From the NCBI RefSeq assembly GCF_051433165.1, contig NZ_JBHMFS010000003.1, positions 1 through 64,000 on the forward strand: 64,000 bases of DNA. The letters are read 5' to 3'. The position numbers were made by a program, and so were the translations under genes. This document shows positions 25,813 to 33,867 of the stretch, one piece after another. The notes below the pieces were generated by a model that was not told the origin of the DNA, did no database searches, and saw nothing but the letters and a program-made list of their open reading frames with translations. Position 1 is the first letter of the stretch. The number at the start of each line of letters is the position of its first letter. Source of the stretch: Falsiroseomonas sp051433165. GTDB taxonomy: Bacteria; Pseudomonadota; Alphaproteobacteria; Acetobacterales; Acetobacteraceae.

Positions 25813-26766
25813 TTGCCCCAGCGCCGCAGCCTTCTCGCCGCCGGCCTTGCCCTGCCCGCCCTCATCTCCCGCGCCCATGCGCAGGATCGTCCGACGCAGT
25901 TGCTCGTGGGCTTCACGCCTGGCGGGAATATCGACCTTGCCGCACGCATGGCGGCGCCCTTCTTCGCGAAGTATCTCGGCCAACAGGTCATCGTGGTGAA
26001 CCGCCCCGGCGCCGGGGGCATGATCATGCTGAACGAACTGGCCGCCGCCGCACCAGATGGCCGCACCGCGGCGCTGGTCTCCTTCCCCGCGCTGGTGACG
26101 GCGCTGTTCGACAACACGCCGCGCTACACGGTGGACAGCTTCGCCTATGTCGGGCTGCTGACGGATGAACCCTACACCATCTTTGTCGGCCCGAACTCGC
26201 CCTACAAGTCGCTGCCCGAACTGGTGGCCGCCGCGCGTGCACAGCCGGAATCGGTGACGATGGCTGGCGCAGGTGTCGGCAGCGCGCCGCATCTGGCGTT
26301 GATGCAGTTGGAACGCGCGGCCGGCGTGCGCTTCACCTGGGTGCCGACGCCGGGCGCGGGCCAGGCGATGCAGCTTGTCCAGGGCGGGCATGTCGCGGGC
26401 TCCATCTCCACCGTCAGCCTGACCGTGCGCGCGCACATCCAGGGCGCGCTGCGCGTGCTGGCGCTGATGTCCGAAAACCGCTGGGACCGCGCGCCGGACC
26501 TGCCGACGACGGGGGAGGGGGGCTGGAAACTGGAGGCGGGCTCCGCTCGCGGCTTCGCCCTGCCCGCCGCCACGCCCGCGCCGATCATTCAGCGCTGGGA
26601 GGATGCGGTGCGCCAGACCGCGCAGGACCCGGAGTTCAAGGCGCTGACCGAGCGCGACTACCTGATCCTGCGCTACATGGACCGCGCCACGATGACCGCC
26701 TTCGTGCAGCGCGAACACGCGGCCTACGGCGAGATCTGGCGCACCACGCCCTGGAAGCAGTCTTAA
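25813..26766 (+). CDS. TctC/Bug substrate-binding protein with TTG start
   Basis: A 317-residue exported binding protein. The start is TTG at 25813: GGAGG lies 8 nt upstream (25800-25804), and this start gives a compact signal peptide (PQRRSLLAAGLALPALISRAHAQ without extension). Upstream in-frame starts would add an unlikely leader. Bug motifs are LLVGFTPGGNIDLAARM and VVNRPGAGGMIMLNEL. No TctAB permease is nearby. Its stop overlaps the stop of the convergent RidA gene. Confidence 0.9.
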   Translation: MPQRRSLLAAGLALPALISRAHAQDRPTQLLVGFTPGGNIDLAARMAAPFFAKYLGQQVIVVNRPGAGGMIMLNELAAAAPDGRTAALVSFPALVTALFDNTPRYTVDSFAYVGLLTDEPYTIFVGPNSPYKSLPELVAAARAQPESVTMAGAGVGSAPHLALMQLERAAGVRFTWVPTPGAGQAMQLVQGGHVAGSISTVSLTVRAHIQGALRVLALMSENRWDRAPDLPTTGEGGWKLEAGSARGFALPAATPAPIIQRWEDAVRQTAQDPEFKALTERDYLILRYMDRATMTAFVQREHAAYGEIWRTTPWKQS

Positions 26767-27149
26767 TAAACCGCCGCGATACACTCGATCTCGAGTAGGA
26801 ATTCCGGCACCGGCAGCGCCGCCACCACGCAGGTGGTGCGCGCCGGCAGCGCATCGGCGGGGAAGGCCTCGGCATAAAGGCGGTTCATCTCCGCCACATC
26901 GCCCACGCGCGTCAGCAGCACATTCGCCTTCAGGATGCTCCGCATGTTGCTGCCGCCCTCGGTCAGCGCGCGTTGCAGATGGCCGATGACCAGGGCGAAT
27001 TGCGCGGCGAAATCATCCTTCGGCACCCCATCCGGCCCCATCGGCCCGATGCCGGAGACATAGAGCGTGGCGCCATGGCGGACGGAGATAGCGAAGGGCG
27101 GGTACTGCCGGCCGCCGGCGGGCGGCATGAAGCGGCTGATTTCGGGCAT
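26763..27149 (-). CDS. RidA/YjgF/YER057c family protein
   Basis: A 128-residue RidA-type protein. Family motifs: YPPFAISVRHGATLYVSGIGP and SMRSILKANVLLTRV-like core, ending in LLEIECIAAVY. The Arg that binds substrate carboxylate in deaminating RidA members is expected in PARTTCVVAALP, and it is present. RidA enzymes hydrolyse reactive enamines and imines such as 2-aminoacrylate; RutC does this in uracil degradation. Start ATG 27149 follows AAGGAA. It is divergent from the amidohydrolase gene across 77 nt. Confidence 0.9.
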   Translation of the reverse strand: MPEISRFMPPAGGRQYPPFAISVRHGATLYVSGIGPMGPDGVPKDDFAAQFALVIGHLQRALTEGGSNMRSILKANVLLTRVGDVAEMNRLYAEAFPADALPARTTCVVAALPVPEFLLEIECIAAVY

Positions 27150-27226
27150 GGCGGCGGGTTCCTTCTCTGGACGCGGCAGGGATGCGCGTTCCACCATGCC
27201 GAAGCAACAGCCGAAGGTCGCACGAT

Positions 27227-28438
27227 ATGCCGCAGGTCGACACCGCCCGCTTCCTGAAGGACCTGCATGACCTGCGGAAAATCGGCACCTACAAGACCGG
27301 CGTGCACCGCCCGACCTACTCGCCGGAGGATATGGAAAGCCGCCGCTGGCTGATGGACCGCATGGCGGAATGCGGGCTGGAGCCGTCGATCGACGGCATC
27401 GGCAACGTCATCGGCCGCCATCCCGGCGCGGGGCCGAAGCTGCTGGTGGGGAGCCATATCGAAAGCCAGAACCAGGCCGGCTGGCTGGATGGTGCGCTCG
27501 GCGTGATGGCGGGCGTGGCACTGGCGCGCAGCGGCCTGCCGGTGGATGTCATCGCCTTCGCCGATGAGGAAGGCCATTACGGCGGCTTCATCGGCAGCCG
27601 CAGCTTCCTCGGCGACTTGCCGGAGGACGAGATCGACCGCCTGGCCAACCGCTACCACGGCAAGCCCCTGCGCCAAGCGCTGCGCGAGGCGGGGCTGGAG
27701 GGGCTGCCGCGCACGCAGTTCGAGCCCGGCCGTCACAAGGGTTTTCTCGAACTGCATATCGAACAGGGCACGCAGCTGGAATCGGCCGCGCAGCAGGTGG
27801 GCGTGGTGACGGGCATCGTCGCCATCTGGCAATGGCGCATCCTCATTGAGGGCATGCAGGACCATGCCGGCGGCACCACCATGGCGGAACGCCGCGATGC
27901 CGGGCTGACGGCGGTGCGGCTGCTGGCCATGCTCGATGAACGCATGCCCTTCGCCTGCGGCCCGCGCAGCACCTGGACCTGCGGCCGCATCAGCCTGGAC
28001 CCCGGCGCGGCCTCAATCATCCCCGGCACGGCTGAGGTGCTGTTCCAGTTCCGCGACGTGGAACAGCCGGTGCTGGACCGCATGGAGGCCTGCCTGCGCG
28101 CCTGCATCCAGGAAGCCAACCGCCGCGAACGCTGCACCGTGACGCTGGAGGCGATGAGCCTGTCCAAGCCCGCTCTGTGCGACCCGGCGATGCAGGCCGC
28201 GCTGGCCGCAGCGGCGGAGGATCTGGCCCCCGGCGCCTGGCGCCACATGCCATCCGGCGCCGGGCATGATGCACAATACATGGCGAAGGTGATGCCGGTG
28301 GCGATGCTGTTCGCCCCCTCCATCGGCGGTATCAGCCACCATTGGGCGGAGGATACGAAGGACGAGGACCTCGCGAAATGCGCCGAGGTGCTGGCGGAAG
28401 GCGCGGCGCGCTATCTGGGCAACAACGCGCCGGCCTGA
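27227..28438 (+). CDS. M20-family N-carbamoyl/allantoate-type amidohydrolase
   Basis: A 403-residue zinc-dependent amidohydrolase of the allantoate amidohydrolase / beta-ureidopropionase group. Metal-site residues include His77 in GSHIES, Asp88 in WLDGALGV, Glu114/115 in ADEEGH, His in LHIEQG, and His in GGISHHWAED. A lid-type dimerisation domain occupies about residues 210-320. It is likely to act on N-carbamoyl amino acids or ureido compounds. ATG 27227 follows GAAGG. Next to RidA, LLM and formamidase-like genes it suggests stepwise breakdown of a nitrogen-rich compound. Confidence 0.9.
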   Translation: MPQVDTARFLKDLHDLRKIGTYKTGVHRPTYSPEDMESRRWLMDRMAECGLEPSIDGIGNVIGRHPGAGPKLLVGSHIESQNQAGWLDGALGVMAGVALARSGLPVDVIAFADEEGHYGGFIGSRSFLGDLPEDEIDRLANRYHGKPLRQALREAGLEGLPRTQFEPGRHKGFLELHIEQGTQLESAAQQVGVVTGIVAIWQWRILIEGMQDHAGGTTMAERRDAGLTAVRLLAMLDERMPFACGPRSTWTCGRISLDPGAASIIPGTAEVLFQFRDVEQPVLDRMEACLRACIQEANRRERCTVTLEAMSLSKPALCDPAMQAALAAAAEDLAPGAWRHMPSGAGHDAQYMAKVMPVAMLFAPSIGGISHHWAEDTKDEDLAKCAEVLAEGAARYLGNNAPA

Positions 28439-28439
28439 C

Positions 28440-29270
28440 CTAGCTCAACAGCGTCCCCGCTAGCCGCAGCAGCGACCCGCCCGGCTGGCGCAGCGCCTCC
28501 AGCACCCGGAAGTGGTCCGCGCCCGGAATGGGCACCAGCGGTCCCGGCGCATGGGCGGCGCTGCGCAGCGCATGGAAATCGCGGCTGTGGCGCACAAGCT
28601 CCGGCAGTTCCGCGGTGCCATAGGCGATGGCGAGCGGCTTGTGCACCACCGGCCGGCGCATCGGCGAAAGCTCCGCGATCTCCGTCTCCGTCAGCTTCAG
28701 CGCGGCGTTCAGGTAGGTGTCGCGGATCGGTGCGAGTTCGAAAATACCGGAGATCGCCAGCCCCGCCGTCACCGCCGGATGCTCCAGCGCCAGCGCCGTC
28801 AGATGCCCGCCGGCGGACCAGCCGGAGGCGACCAGCGGCCCGCCAATGCCATGCTGTGCGCCATGCGCCGAAAGCCAATCCAGCGCCCGGTGTACCTGCC
28901 AGGCGATCTGCGTCAGCGTCGCGGCCGGTGCCAGCGTGTAGCCGTTGAAGGCCACGGACCAGCCCATCGCCAGCGCGCCTTCCGCGAGATGCGAAAAATT
29001 CTCGCGCCGGTTGCGCTGCCAATAGCCGCCATGGATGAACACCAGACAGGGCGCCGCCGGGTCCCGGCCGGGGAACAGGTCCCAAGCCTCCCGCTCGCCC
29101 TCGCCATAGGCCAGGTCGAGATGCCCGGGATGGGCGGCGCGAAACGCCTCCGCCGCCGCATCGCGGTCCGCCACCAGCGCGGTGCTGTCCGCCACCGCTT
29201 CGGCATTGTTATAGGCGGTATCGCGTTCCGCCTGGCTGGCTGCGGCCCAGAAGCCGGGAAGGGCGCTCAT
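28440..29270 (-). CDS. Alpha/beta hydrolase, kynurenine formamidase-like
   Basis: A 276-residue alpha/beta hydrolase. The oxyanion motif HGGYW (near residue 80) and nucleophile motif GWSAGG are the pair seen in arylformamidases. The catalytic His is in GADHF near the C-terminus. Known relatives hydrolyse N-formylkynurenine or similar amides and carbamates. No other kynurenine-pathway gene is present, so the substrate is unknown. Its start overlaps the stop of the dehydrogenase upstream by 4 nt, so the two are one operon. One nt separates it from the convergent amidohydrolase. Confidence 0.88.
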   Translation of the reverse strand: MSALPGFWAAASQAERDTAYNNAEAVADSTALVADRDAAAEAFRAAHPGHLDLAYGEGEREAWDLFPGRDPAAPCLVFIHGGYWQRNRRENFSHLAEGALAMGWSVAFNGYTLAPAATLTQIAWQVHRALDWLSAHGAQHGIGGPLVASGWSAGGHLTALALEHPAVTAGLAISGIFELAPIRDTYLNAALKLTETEIAELSPMRRPVVHKPLAIAYGTAELPELVRHSRDFHALRSAAHAPGPLVPIPGADHFRVLEALRQPGGSLLRLAGTLLS

Positions 29271-30244
29271 GGCGTCAGCACGCGGATCGGCGCATCGGCC
29301 AGATAGGCCTCGATCGTCTCCACCGCGCCGGCAAAATACGCGCCGAAATTCTGGCGCGAGACATAGCCCAGATGCGGCGTCAGCAGCGTGTTCGGGCAGG
29401 ACATCAGCGGATGGTCCAGCGGCAGCGGCTCGCGGTCGAACACGTCGAGCCCGGCGCCGGCGATGCAGCCCTCGGTCAATGCCGCGATCAGCGCGGGCTG
29501 GTCGATCAGCGGGCCGCGGCTGGTGTTCACGATGTAGGCGCTGGGCTTCATCGCGGCCAATTCGCTCGCGCCGACAATGCCGCGGGACCGGTCGGACAGG
29601 ATCATGTGCAGCGTCACCACATCCGCCTGCGCGAACAGCTCCGCCTTCTCCACCCGCGTCGCGCCGGCCGCGACGGCCGCCTCCGCCGTCAGGTTCTGGC
29701 TCCAGGCGATCACCTTCATGCCGAAGGCCTGGCCCACCTTGGCCACGCGGGTGCCAAGCTTGCCGAGGCCGAGGATGCCGAGCGTCAGCCCCTCCGCCGC
29801 TGTGCCGACGCTGTTGGGCGCGCCCTTGGCCTGCCAGGTGCCGGCGCGCAGGCTGGCGGTCTGTGCCGGCAGGTCGCGCAGCAGGCCGAGGATCAGGCCC
29901 CAGGTGATGTCCACGGTCGGCGCGCCGCTGCTCGGCGTGCCGCAGACGGTAACGCCCTGGGCAGTGGCGGCGGCGACATCGAAGGCGCGGTTACGCTCCC
30001 CGGTCGTCATCAGCAGCTTCAGATTCGGCAGGCGCTTCAGCAGCGCGGCGGGGAAGGGCGTGCGTTCCCGGATGCCCAGGATGGCGTCGAAGGGCAACAG
30101 CCGGGCTGCCAGCGCATCCTGGTCGGCCAGCGCATCCTCGAAGAACTCGATCTGCAGGCCCGGCGGCAGCCGGTTCCAGGGGCCCAACTCCCGGGCGACG
30201 CCCTGGAAGTCATCGAGGATCGCCAGCCTGTTCAGCGTTGCCAT
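29267..30244 (-). CDS. D-2-hydroxyacid dehydrogenase family protein
   Basis: A 325-residue NAD(P)-dependent dehydrogenase. Nucleotide motif LGILGLGKLGTRVAK; catalytic Arg in NTSRGPLID; Glu in VFDREPLP; His in LTPHLGY. The family reduces 2-keto acids or oxidises D-2-hydroxyacids such as D-lactate, glycerate and phosphoglycerate. It is translationally coupled to the formamidase-like hydrolase. It could reduce the keto or semialdehyde product of the nearby catabolic enzymes, but that is inference. Confidence 0.9.
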   Translation of the reverse strand: MATLNRLAILDDFQGVARELGPWNRLPPGLQIEFFEDALADQDALAARLLPFDAILGIRERTPFPAALLKRLPNLKLLMTTGERNRAFDVAAATAQGVTVCGTPSSGAPTVDITWGLILGLLRDLPAQTASLRAGTWQAKGAPNSVGTAAEGLTLGILGLGKLGTRVAKVGQAFGMKVIAWSQNLTAEAAVAAGATRVEKAELFAQADVVTLHMILSDRSRGIVGASELAAMKPSAYIVNTSRGPLIDQPALIAALTEGCIAGAGLDVFDREPLPLDHPLMSCPNTLLTPHLGYVSRQNFGAYFAGAVETIEAYLADAPIRVLTP

Positions 30245-30301
30245 GCCATGGGTTCCTTCCGGATCAATCTGGCCCGGAATGCGGTCCGCGGCGCCGTGCC
30301 G

Positions 30302-31144
30302 TCAATGGGGGGTGACAAGGTCCCAGCGGATGGTGCGGCCGGGGCGGATCGGCAGCAGGCTGGGTGGCTGATCACCGGGTGCGCCATCAGCGGCGCGCAG
30401 TTGCACGGGGCAGGGGGTGAACAGCAGTGCCTCCCGCCCCTCCGCCATGCCGTCCAGCCCATCCGGCAGCGCGCCGAGGAAGTCCGCCGCCAGCGCGGCC
30501 GCCAGGGCCGGCACCGGCACCCGGACCTCCAGCGCGCGGGCCACCGGCGGCGGTGGGGGCGCATCGAGCCGCGTCGCCTCGCCGGGCAGGTGCAAGGCGA
30601 AGCTGCCATCGGCATCCGTCCAGATAACAAGCCGCACCGGCTTGCCGTGCAGCAGGGTGGCGCATTCCAGGCGGCCGAGGGCGATGCCGCGGCCCTGCCG
30701 GTCCCGCAGCCGCCCGATCACCGCCGTCATCCCGTCCGGGATGGCGCGGCTGGGCGAGGGACGCAGCCGGACGGAGACCCGGAGCGGCGCCCTGCCCGCC
30801 GATGCCCCGCCTGGCGGTGGGGACGCGGTCGGCCGGGCCGGGAAGCGGGACGGGACCACCACGGTCAGCGCCGCCGGCAGATAGCGGCGCTGCGGGTCCG
30901 TCACCAGGATGCGGCGCGGGCCGGGCGGCAGGTCCCGCAGGAAGGTGAGACCGGTGGCGGGATCGAAGCCCTGTTCGGCGCCGGCCAGCCCCACAGCCTG
31001 CAGGCGCAGCCCGGCGATCGCGGGCAGGGCGCCTGGCCCGCCCTCCGCCAGATAGCGCAGGGCGTGGACGGACAGCACCGGCTCCGCGTCCGCGCGGGCT
31101 GCCGGGGCCAGGCGCCATCCCGGCAGCAGGCCGGTGGCGCTCAT
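30302..31144 (-). CDS. Hypothetical protein, strand-rich
   Basis: Not recognised. 280 residues without signal peptide or membrane segment. The middle (about residues 135-190) contains RDRQGRGIALGRLECATL and IWTDADGSFALHLPG. This resembles the turn pattern of carboxypeptidase-regulatory-like (transthyretin-type) beta sandwiches. An earlier stretch RRILVTDPQRRYLPAALTVVVP has a similar look. A Pro-rich segment lies near residues 100-115 and another near 195-205. It sits 57 nt upstream of the dehydrogenase operon on the same strand. The gap at 31145-31248 holds no visible gene. Confidence 0.6.
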   Translation of the reverse strand: MSATGLLPGWRLAPAARADAEPVLSVHALRYLAEGGPGALPAIAGLRLQAVGLAGAEQGFDPATGLTFLRDLPPGPRRILVTDPQRRYLPAALTVVVPSRFPARPTASPPPGGASAGRAPLRVSVRLRPSPSRAIPDGMTAVIGRLRDRQGRGIALGRLECATLLHGKPVRLVIWTDADGSFALHLPGEATRLDAPPPPPVARALEVRVPVPALAAALAADFLGALPDGLDGMAEGREALLFTPCPVQLRAADGAPGDQPPSLLPIRPGRTIRWDLVTPH

Positions 31145-31248
31145 GCGGGAAAGGACCTGCCGGCTCGCGTCATCCGATCCTCATCACGGGCACGGACGGA
31201 GGCTAACGGCTGGAAGAAAGCGCCGCAACCTCTGGTTGTCTCGCTTCA

Positions 31249-31686
31249 TCAAGGCGCAAGGATTGCGGTAGCAGCCTGCCGCAATATCTCGGGCAGCGCC
31301 GTCGGCCGGCGCTGCGTCGCGCGGTCCACATAGACATGCACGAAATGCCCTTCCGCGCACACCTGCTGCGCCTCGCCGCGGAAGATGCCGATGCCGTAGC
31401 GGATCGAGGTATTGCCCACGCGCTCCACCCGCAGCCCGGCAGTCACGGCGTCCGGGAAGGCGATGGGCGCGTGGAAGCGGCATTGCGTCTCAACCACCAC
31501 CCCAATCACCGCGCTGTCCACCAGGTTGATGGCGCCGCTGCCGAGCAGGAAGCGCGCGACCACCGTATCGAAATAGGAATAATACGTCACATTGTTGATG
31601 TGACCGTAGATGTCGTTGTCCATCCAGCGGGTCGGGATATCCAGGAAGAAGCGGTAATCCGCCCGCTCCGGAAGCTTCTTGGTCAT
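31249..31686 (-). CDS. Acyl-CoA thioesterase (4HBT / YbgC-FcbC type hotdog)
   Basis: A 145-residue hotdog-fold thioesterase. The catalytic segment RWMDNDIYGHINNVTYYSYFDT contains the Asp of the 4-hydroxybenzoyl-CoA thioesterase class and the HINN turn. RYGIGIFRGE and FVHVYVDR follow. Start ATG 31686 is used because the upstream extension is atypical. Such enzymes release free acids from acyl-CoAs in the cytoplasm. It stands alone, divergent from minC across 235 nt in which no gene was seen. Confidence 0.9.
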   Translation of the reverse strand: MTKKLPERADYRFFLDIPTRWMDNDIYGHINNVTYYSYFDTVVARFLLGSGAINLVDSAVIGVVVETQCRFHAPIAFPDAVTAGLRVERVGNTSIRYGIGIFRGEAQQVCAEGHFVHVYVDRATQRRPTALPEILRQAATAILAP

Positions 31687-31921
31687 CCCTCGCGCTCCGC
31701 CCATGTCGGGGATAGGGAACAACAGCCACGCGGCCGGGTGAAGGGGCCTACCCCTCGATTCGGGCCTGATGCAGCATCGCAGAGTCAGGCGCCAAGCATC
31801 TGCAAAGTGTCATGCCTGCGTGAGAAGGCTTCGCTCTCCGTCCCGGGGCCGGTATAGAGCAGGATTACGCCGACCCTCCCTTCGATCCTGCACCTCCTGG
31901 CCCGGGAAATCCCCCCTCGCG

Positions 31922-32692
31922 ATGTCCGCCGCGCACCAGCCTTCCGCCTCGCGCCTTGAGCCCTTCCGCCTGCGGGGGGCGAATTTCAATCTGCTCGTGA
32001 TGCGGCTGCTGGACCACCGGGTGGAGGCCCTGGTGCCCGCGCTGGGCGACCAGTTCCGCCGCGCCCCCGGCTTCCTGCGCTTCGCCCCCGTGGTGATCGG
32101 GCTGGACGACATTCCCGCGCGGCCGGAGGAGGTGGATTTCGCCGCCCTGGTGCAGGGGCTCCGCGCCATCGAGATCGTGCCGATCGGCACCACCGGTGGC
32201 ACGCCTGAGATGCGGATCGCAGCCCAGGGCGCCGGCCTGCCGCCGCTGCGCCAGGCCGGCGGCGCGCGGGAGGAGGATGTGCCGATGGCGCCCCCCGGCG
32301 CCCCCATGCCGCCGCCCCCGGCCGCGCCGCAACCCGCGCCGCCCGCCGAGGCGCCCGCGCTGCGCGCCGCCATGGTGGTGGACCAGCCGGTTCGCGCCGG
32401 CCAGCGCATCTGGGCGCAAGGCACAGACCTGATCATCGTCGGCACCGTCAATCGCGGCGCGGAAGTGATCGCGGATGGCAACATCCACGTCTATGGCCGC
32501 CTGCTGGGCCGCGCCATCGCCGGTGGCCAGGACAATGCGGAAGCGCGCGTCTTCGCGCTGAATTTCGACCCCGAACTCGTCTCCATCGCCGGCTATTACG
32601 CGGTGCGGGAAGGGCTGGGGGAGGCACCGATCGGCAAGACCGTGCAGGCGCGGCTGGTCGGCGAGCATATGCGGTTCGACCCGGTCGGCTGA
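31922..32692 (+). CDS. minC: Septum-site-determining protein MinC
   Basis: A 256-residue inhibitor of FtsZ ring formation away from mid-cell. The N-domain (1-110) has FRLRGANFNLLVMRLLD. A Pro/Ala-rich linker (about 118-150) is longer than in E. coli. The C-terminal beta-helix begins VVDQPVRAGQRIWAQG and includes DLIIVGTVNRGAEVIADGNIHVYG, the MinD-binding face. ATG 31922 gives the normal N-terminus. First gene of minCDE; 66 nt before minD. Confidence 0.95.
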   Translation: MSAAHQPSASRLEPFRLRGANFNLLVMRLLDHRVEALVPALGDQFRRAPGFLRFAPVVIGLDDIPARPEEVDFAALVQGLRAIEIVPIGTTGGTPEMRIAAQGAGLPPLRQAGGAREEDVPMAPPGAPMPPPPAAPQPAPPAEAPALRAAMVVDQPVRAGQRIWAQGTDLIIVGTVNRGAEVIADGNIHVYGRLLGRAIAGGQDNAEARVFALNFDPELVSIAGYYAVREGLGEAPIGKTVQARLVGEHMRFDPVG

Positions 32693-32758
32693 CGCCACCG
32701 AGGTCGGTTTTGAATGGTTGCGGCGCGCCCCACGGGGTCGCGGTTGATGGGGGTCAGC

Positions 32759-33577
32759 ATGGCGGAAATCATCGTGGTCACGTCGGGCAAGGGGGGGGTC
32801 GGCAAGACGACATCGTCGGCCGCCATCGCCACCGGCCTGGCGCAGCGTGGCAAGAAGACCGTGGTCATCGATTTCGATGTGGGGCTGCGCAACCTCGACC
32901 TGATCATGGGCGTCGAGCGCCGCGTGGTGTTCGACATCGTCAACGTCATCAGCGGCGAGGCGCGGCTGAACCAGGCGCTGATCAAGGACAAGCGCGTCGA
33001 CACGCTCTCGATCCTGCCGGCCAGCCAGACGCGGGACAAGGATGCGCTGACCAAGGAAGGCGTCGGCAAGATCATCGAGGAACTCTCGAAGGATCACGAC
33101 TTCATCGTCTGCGACAGCCCGGCGGGCATCGAGAAGGGCGCGCTGCTGGCGCTGTACTTCGCGGACCAGGCGATCATCGTGACGAACCCCGAGGTTTCCT
33201 CCGTCCGCGACAGCGACCGCATCCTGGGCGTGCTGCAATCCAAGTCGAAGCGCGCCGAGGACAAGCGGGAGCCGGTGCGCGAGCACCTGCTGGTCACCCG
33301 CTACGACCCCACCCGCGTTGAGCGTGGCGAGATGCTAAAGCTGGAGGATATCCGGGAAATCCTGGCCATCCCGCTGCTCGGCGTGATCCCGGAGAGCGAG
33401 AGCGTGCTGAAGGCCTCCAACACCGGCAATCCGGTGATCATGGACCAGGAAAGCGCCGCCGGTCAGGCCTACAAGGATGCGGTCGGCCGCTTCCTGGGCG
33501 ACAAGATCGAGCACCGGTTCCTGGAGCCCGTGAAGAAGGGCCTGTTTTCACGTCTGTTCGGGGGGAGGGCGGCATGA
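32759..33577 (+). CDS. minD: Septum-site-determining ATPase MinD
   Basis: A 272-residue ParA/MinD ATPase that recruits MinC to the membrane. The deviant Walker A is SGKGGVGKTT near residues 9-18, with the signature Lys before GGVGK, followed by VVIDFDVGLRNLDLIMG. The C-terminal amphipathic helix KKGLFSRLFGG is the membrane-targeting sequence. The Walker A codons contain a run of eight G (32801-32808 region), a possible slippage site. Overlaps minE by ATGA. Confidence 0.97.
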   Translation: MAEIIVVTSGKGGVGKTTSSAAIATGLAQRGKKTVVIDFDVGLRNLDLIMGVERRVVFDIVNVISGEARLNQALIKDKRVDTLSILPASQTRDKDALTKEGVGKIIEELSKDHDFIVCDSPAGIEKGALLALYFADQAIIVTNPEVSSVRDSDRILGVLQSKSKRAEDKREPVREHLLVTRYDPTRVERGEMLKLEDIREILAIPLLGVIPESESVLKASNTGNPVIMDQESAAGQAYKDAVGRFLGDKIEHRFLEPVKKGLFSRLFGGRAA

Positions 33578-33867
33578 GCTGGCTCGCTGATCTCTTCAAG
33601 GGCCGCAAGCCCGAGCCGCCGACCGCGTCCAACGCCAAGGAACGGCTCCAGATCGTTTTGGCGCATGAGCGCATCGGGCGGACGCGGGAGGATTTCCTGC
33701 CGAAGCTGCAGATGGAGATCGTGGCGGTGGTGGCGCGCTATGTCGCCATCGATCCGGGGCGGGTGAATGTCTCGCTGGACCGGGGCGGGGACATGTCTAC
33801 GCTGGCCATCGAGATCGACCTGCCCGGCCCGCCCGCCACCGCGAACCGGCGCGCCGCGGCCGGCTAG
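33574..33867 (+). CDS. minE: Cell division topological specificity factor MinE
   Basis: A 97-residue partner of MinD that drives pole-to-pole oscillation. The N-terminal membrane-binding start is MSWLADLFKGRK, the MinD-contact helix is AKERLQIVLAHERIG, and the dimer domain contains VVARYVAIDPGRVNVSLDR. Start overlaps minD. Its stop codon overlaps the stop of the convergent glycosyltransferase (CTAG), so there is no room for a separate terminator. Confidence 0.96.
   Translation: MSWLADLFKGRKPEPPTASNAKERLQIVLAHERIGRTREDFLPKLQMEIVAVVARYVAIDPGRVNVSLDRGGDMSTLAIEIDLPGPPATANRRAAAG

Noticed and set aside
28440..29270. Kynurenine pathway formamidase (kynB)
   Set aside because: Motifs fit the formamidase group, but no tryptophan dioxygenase or kynureninase gene is nearby, so the specific name was not assigned.
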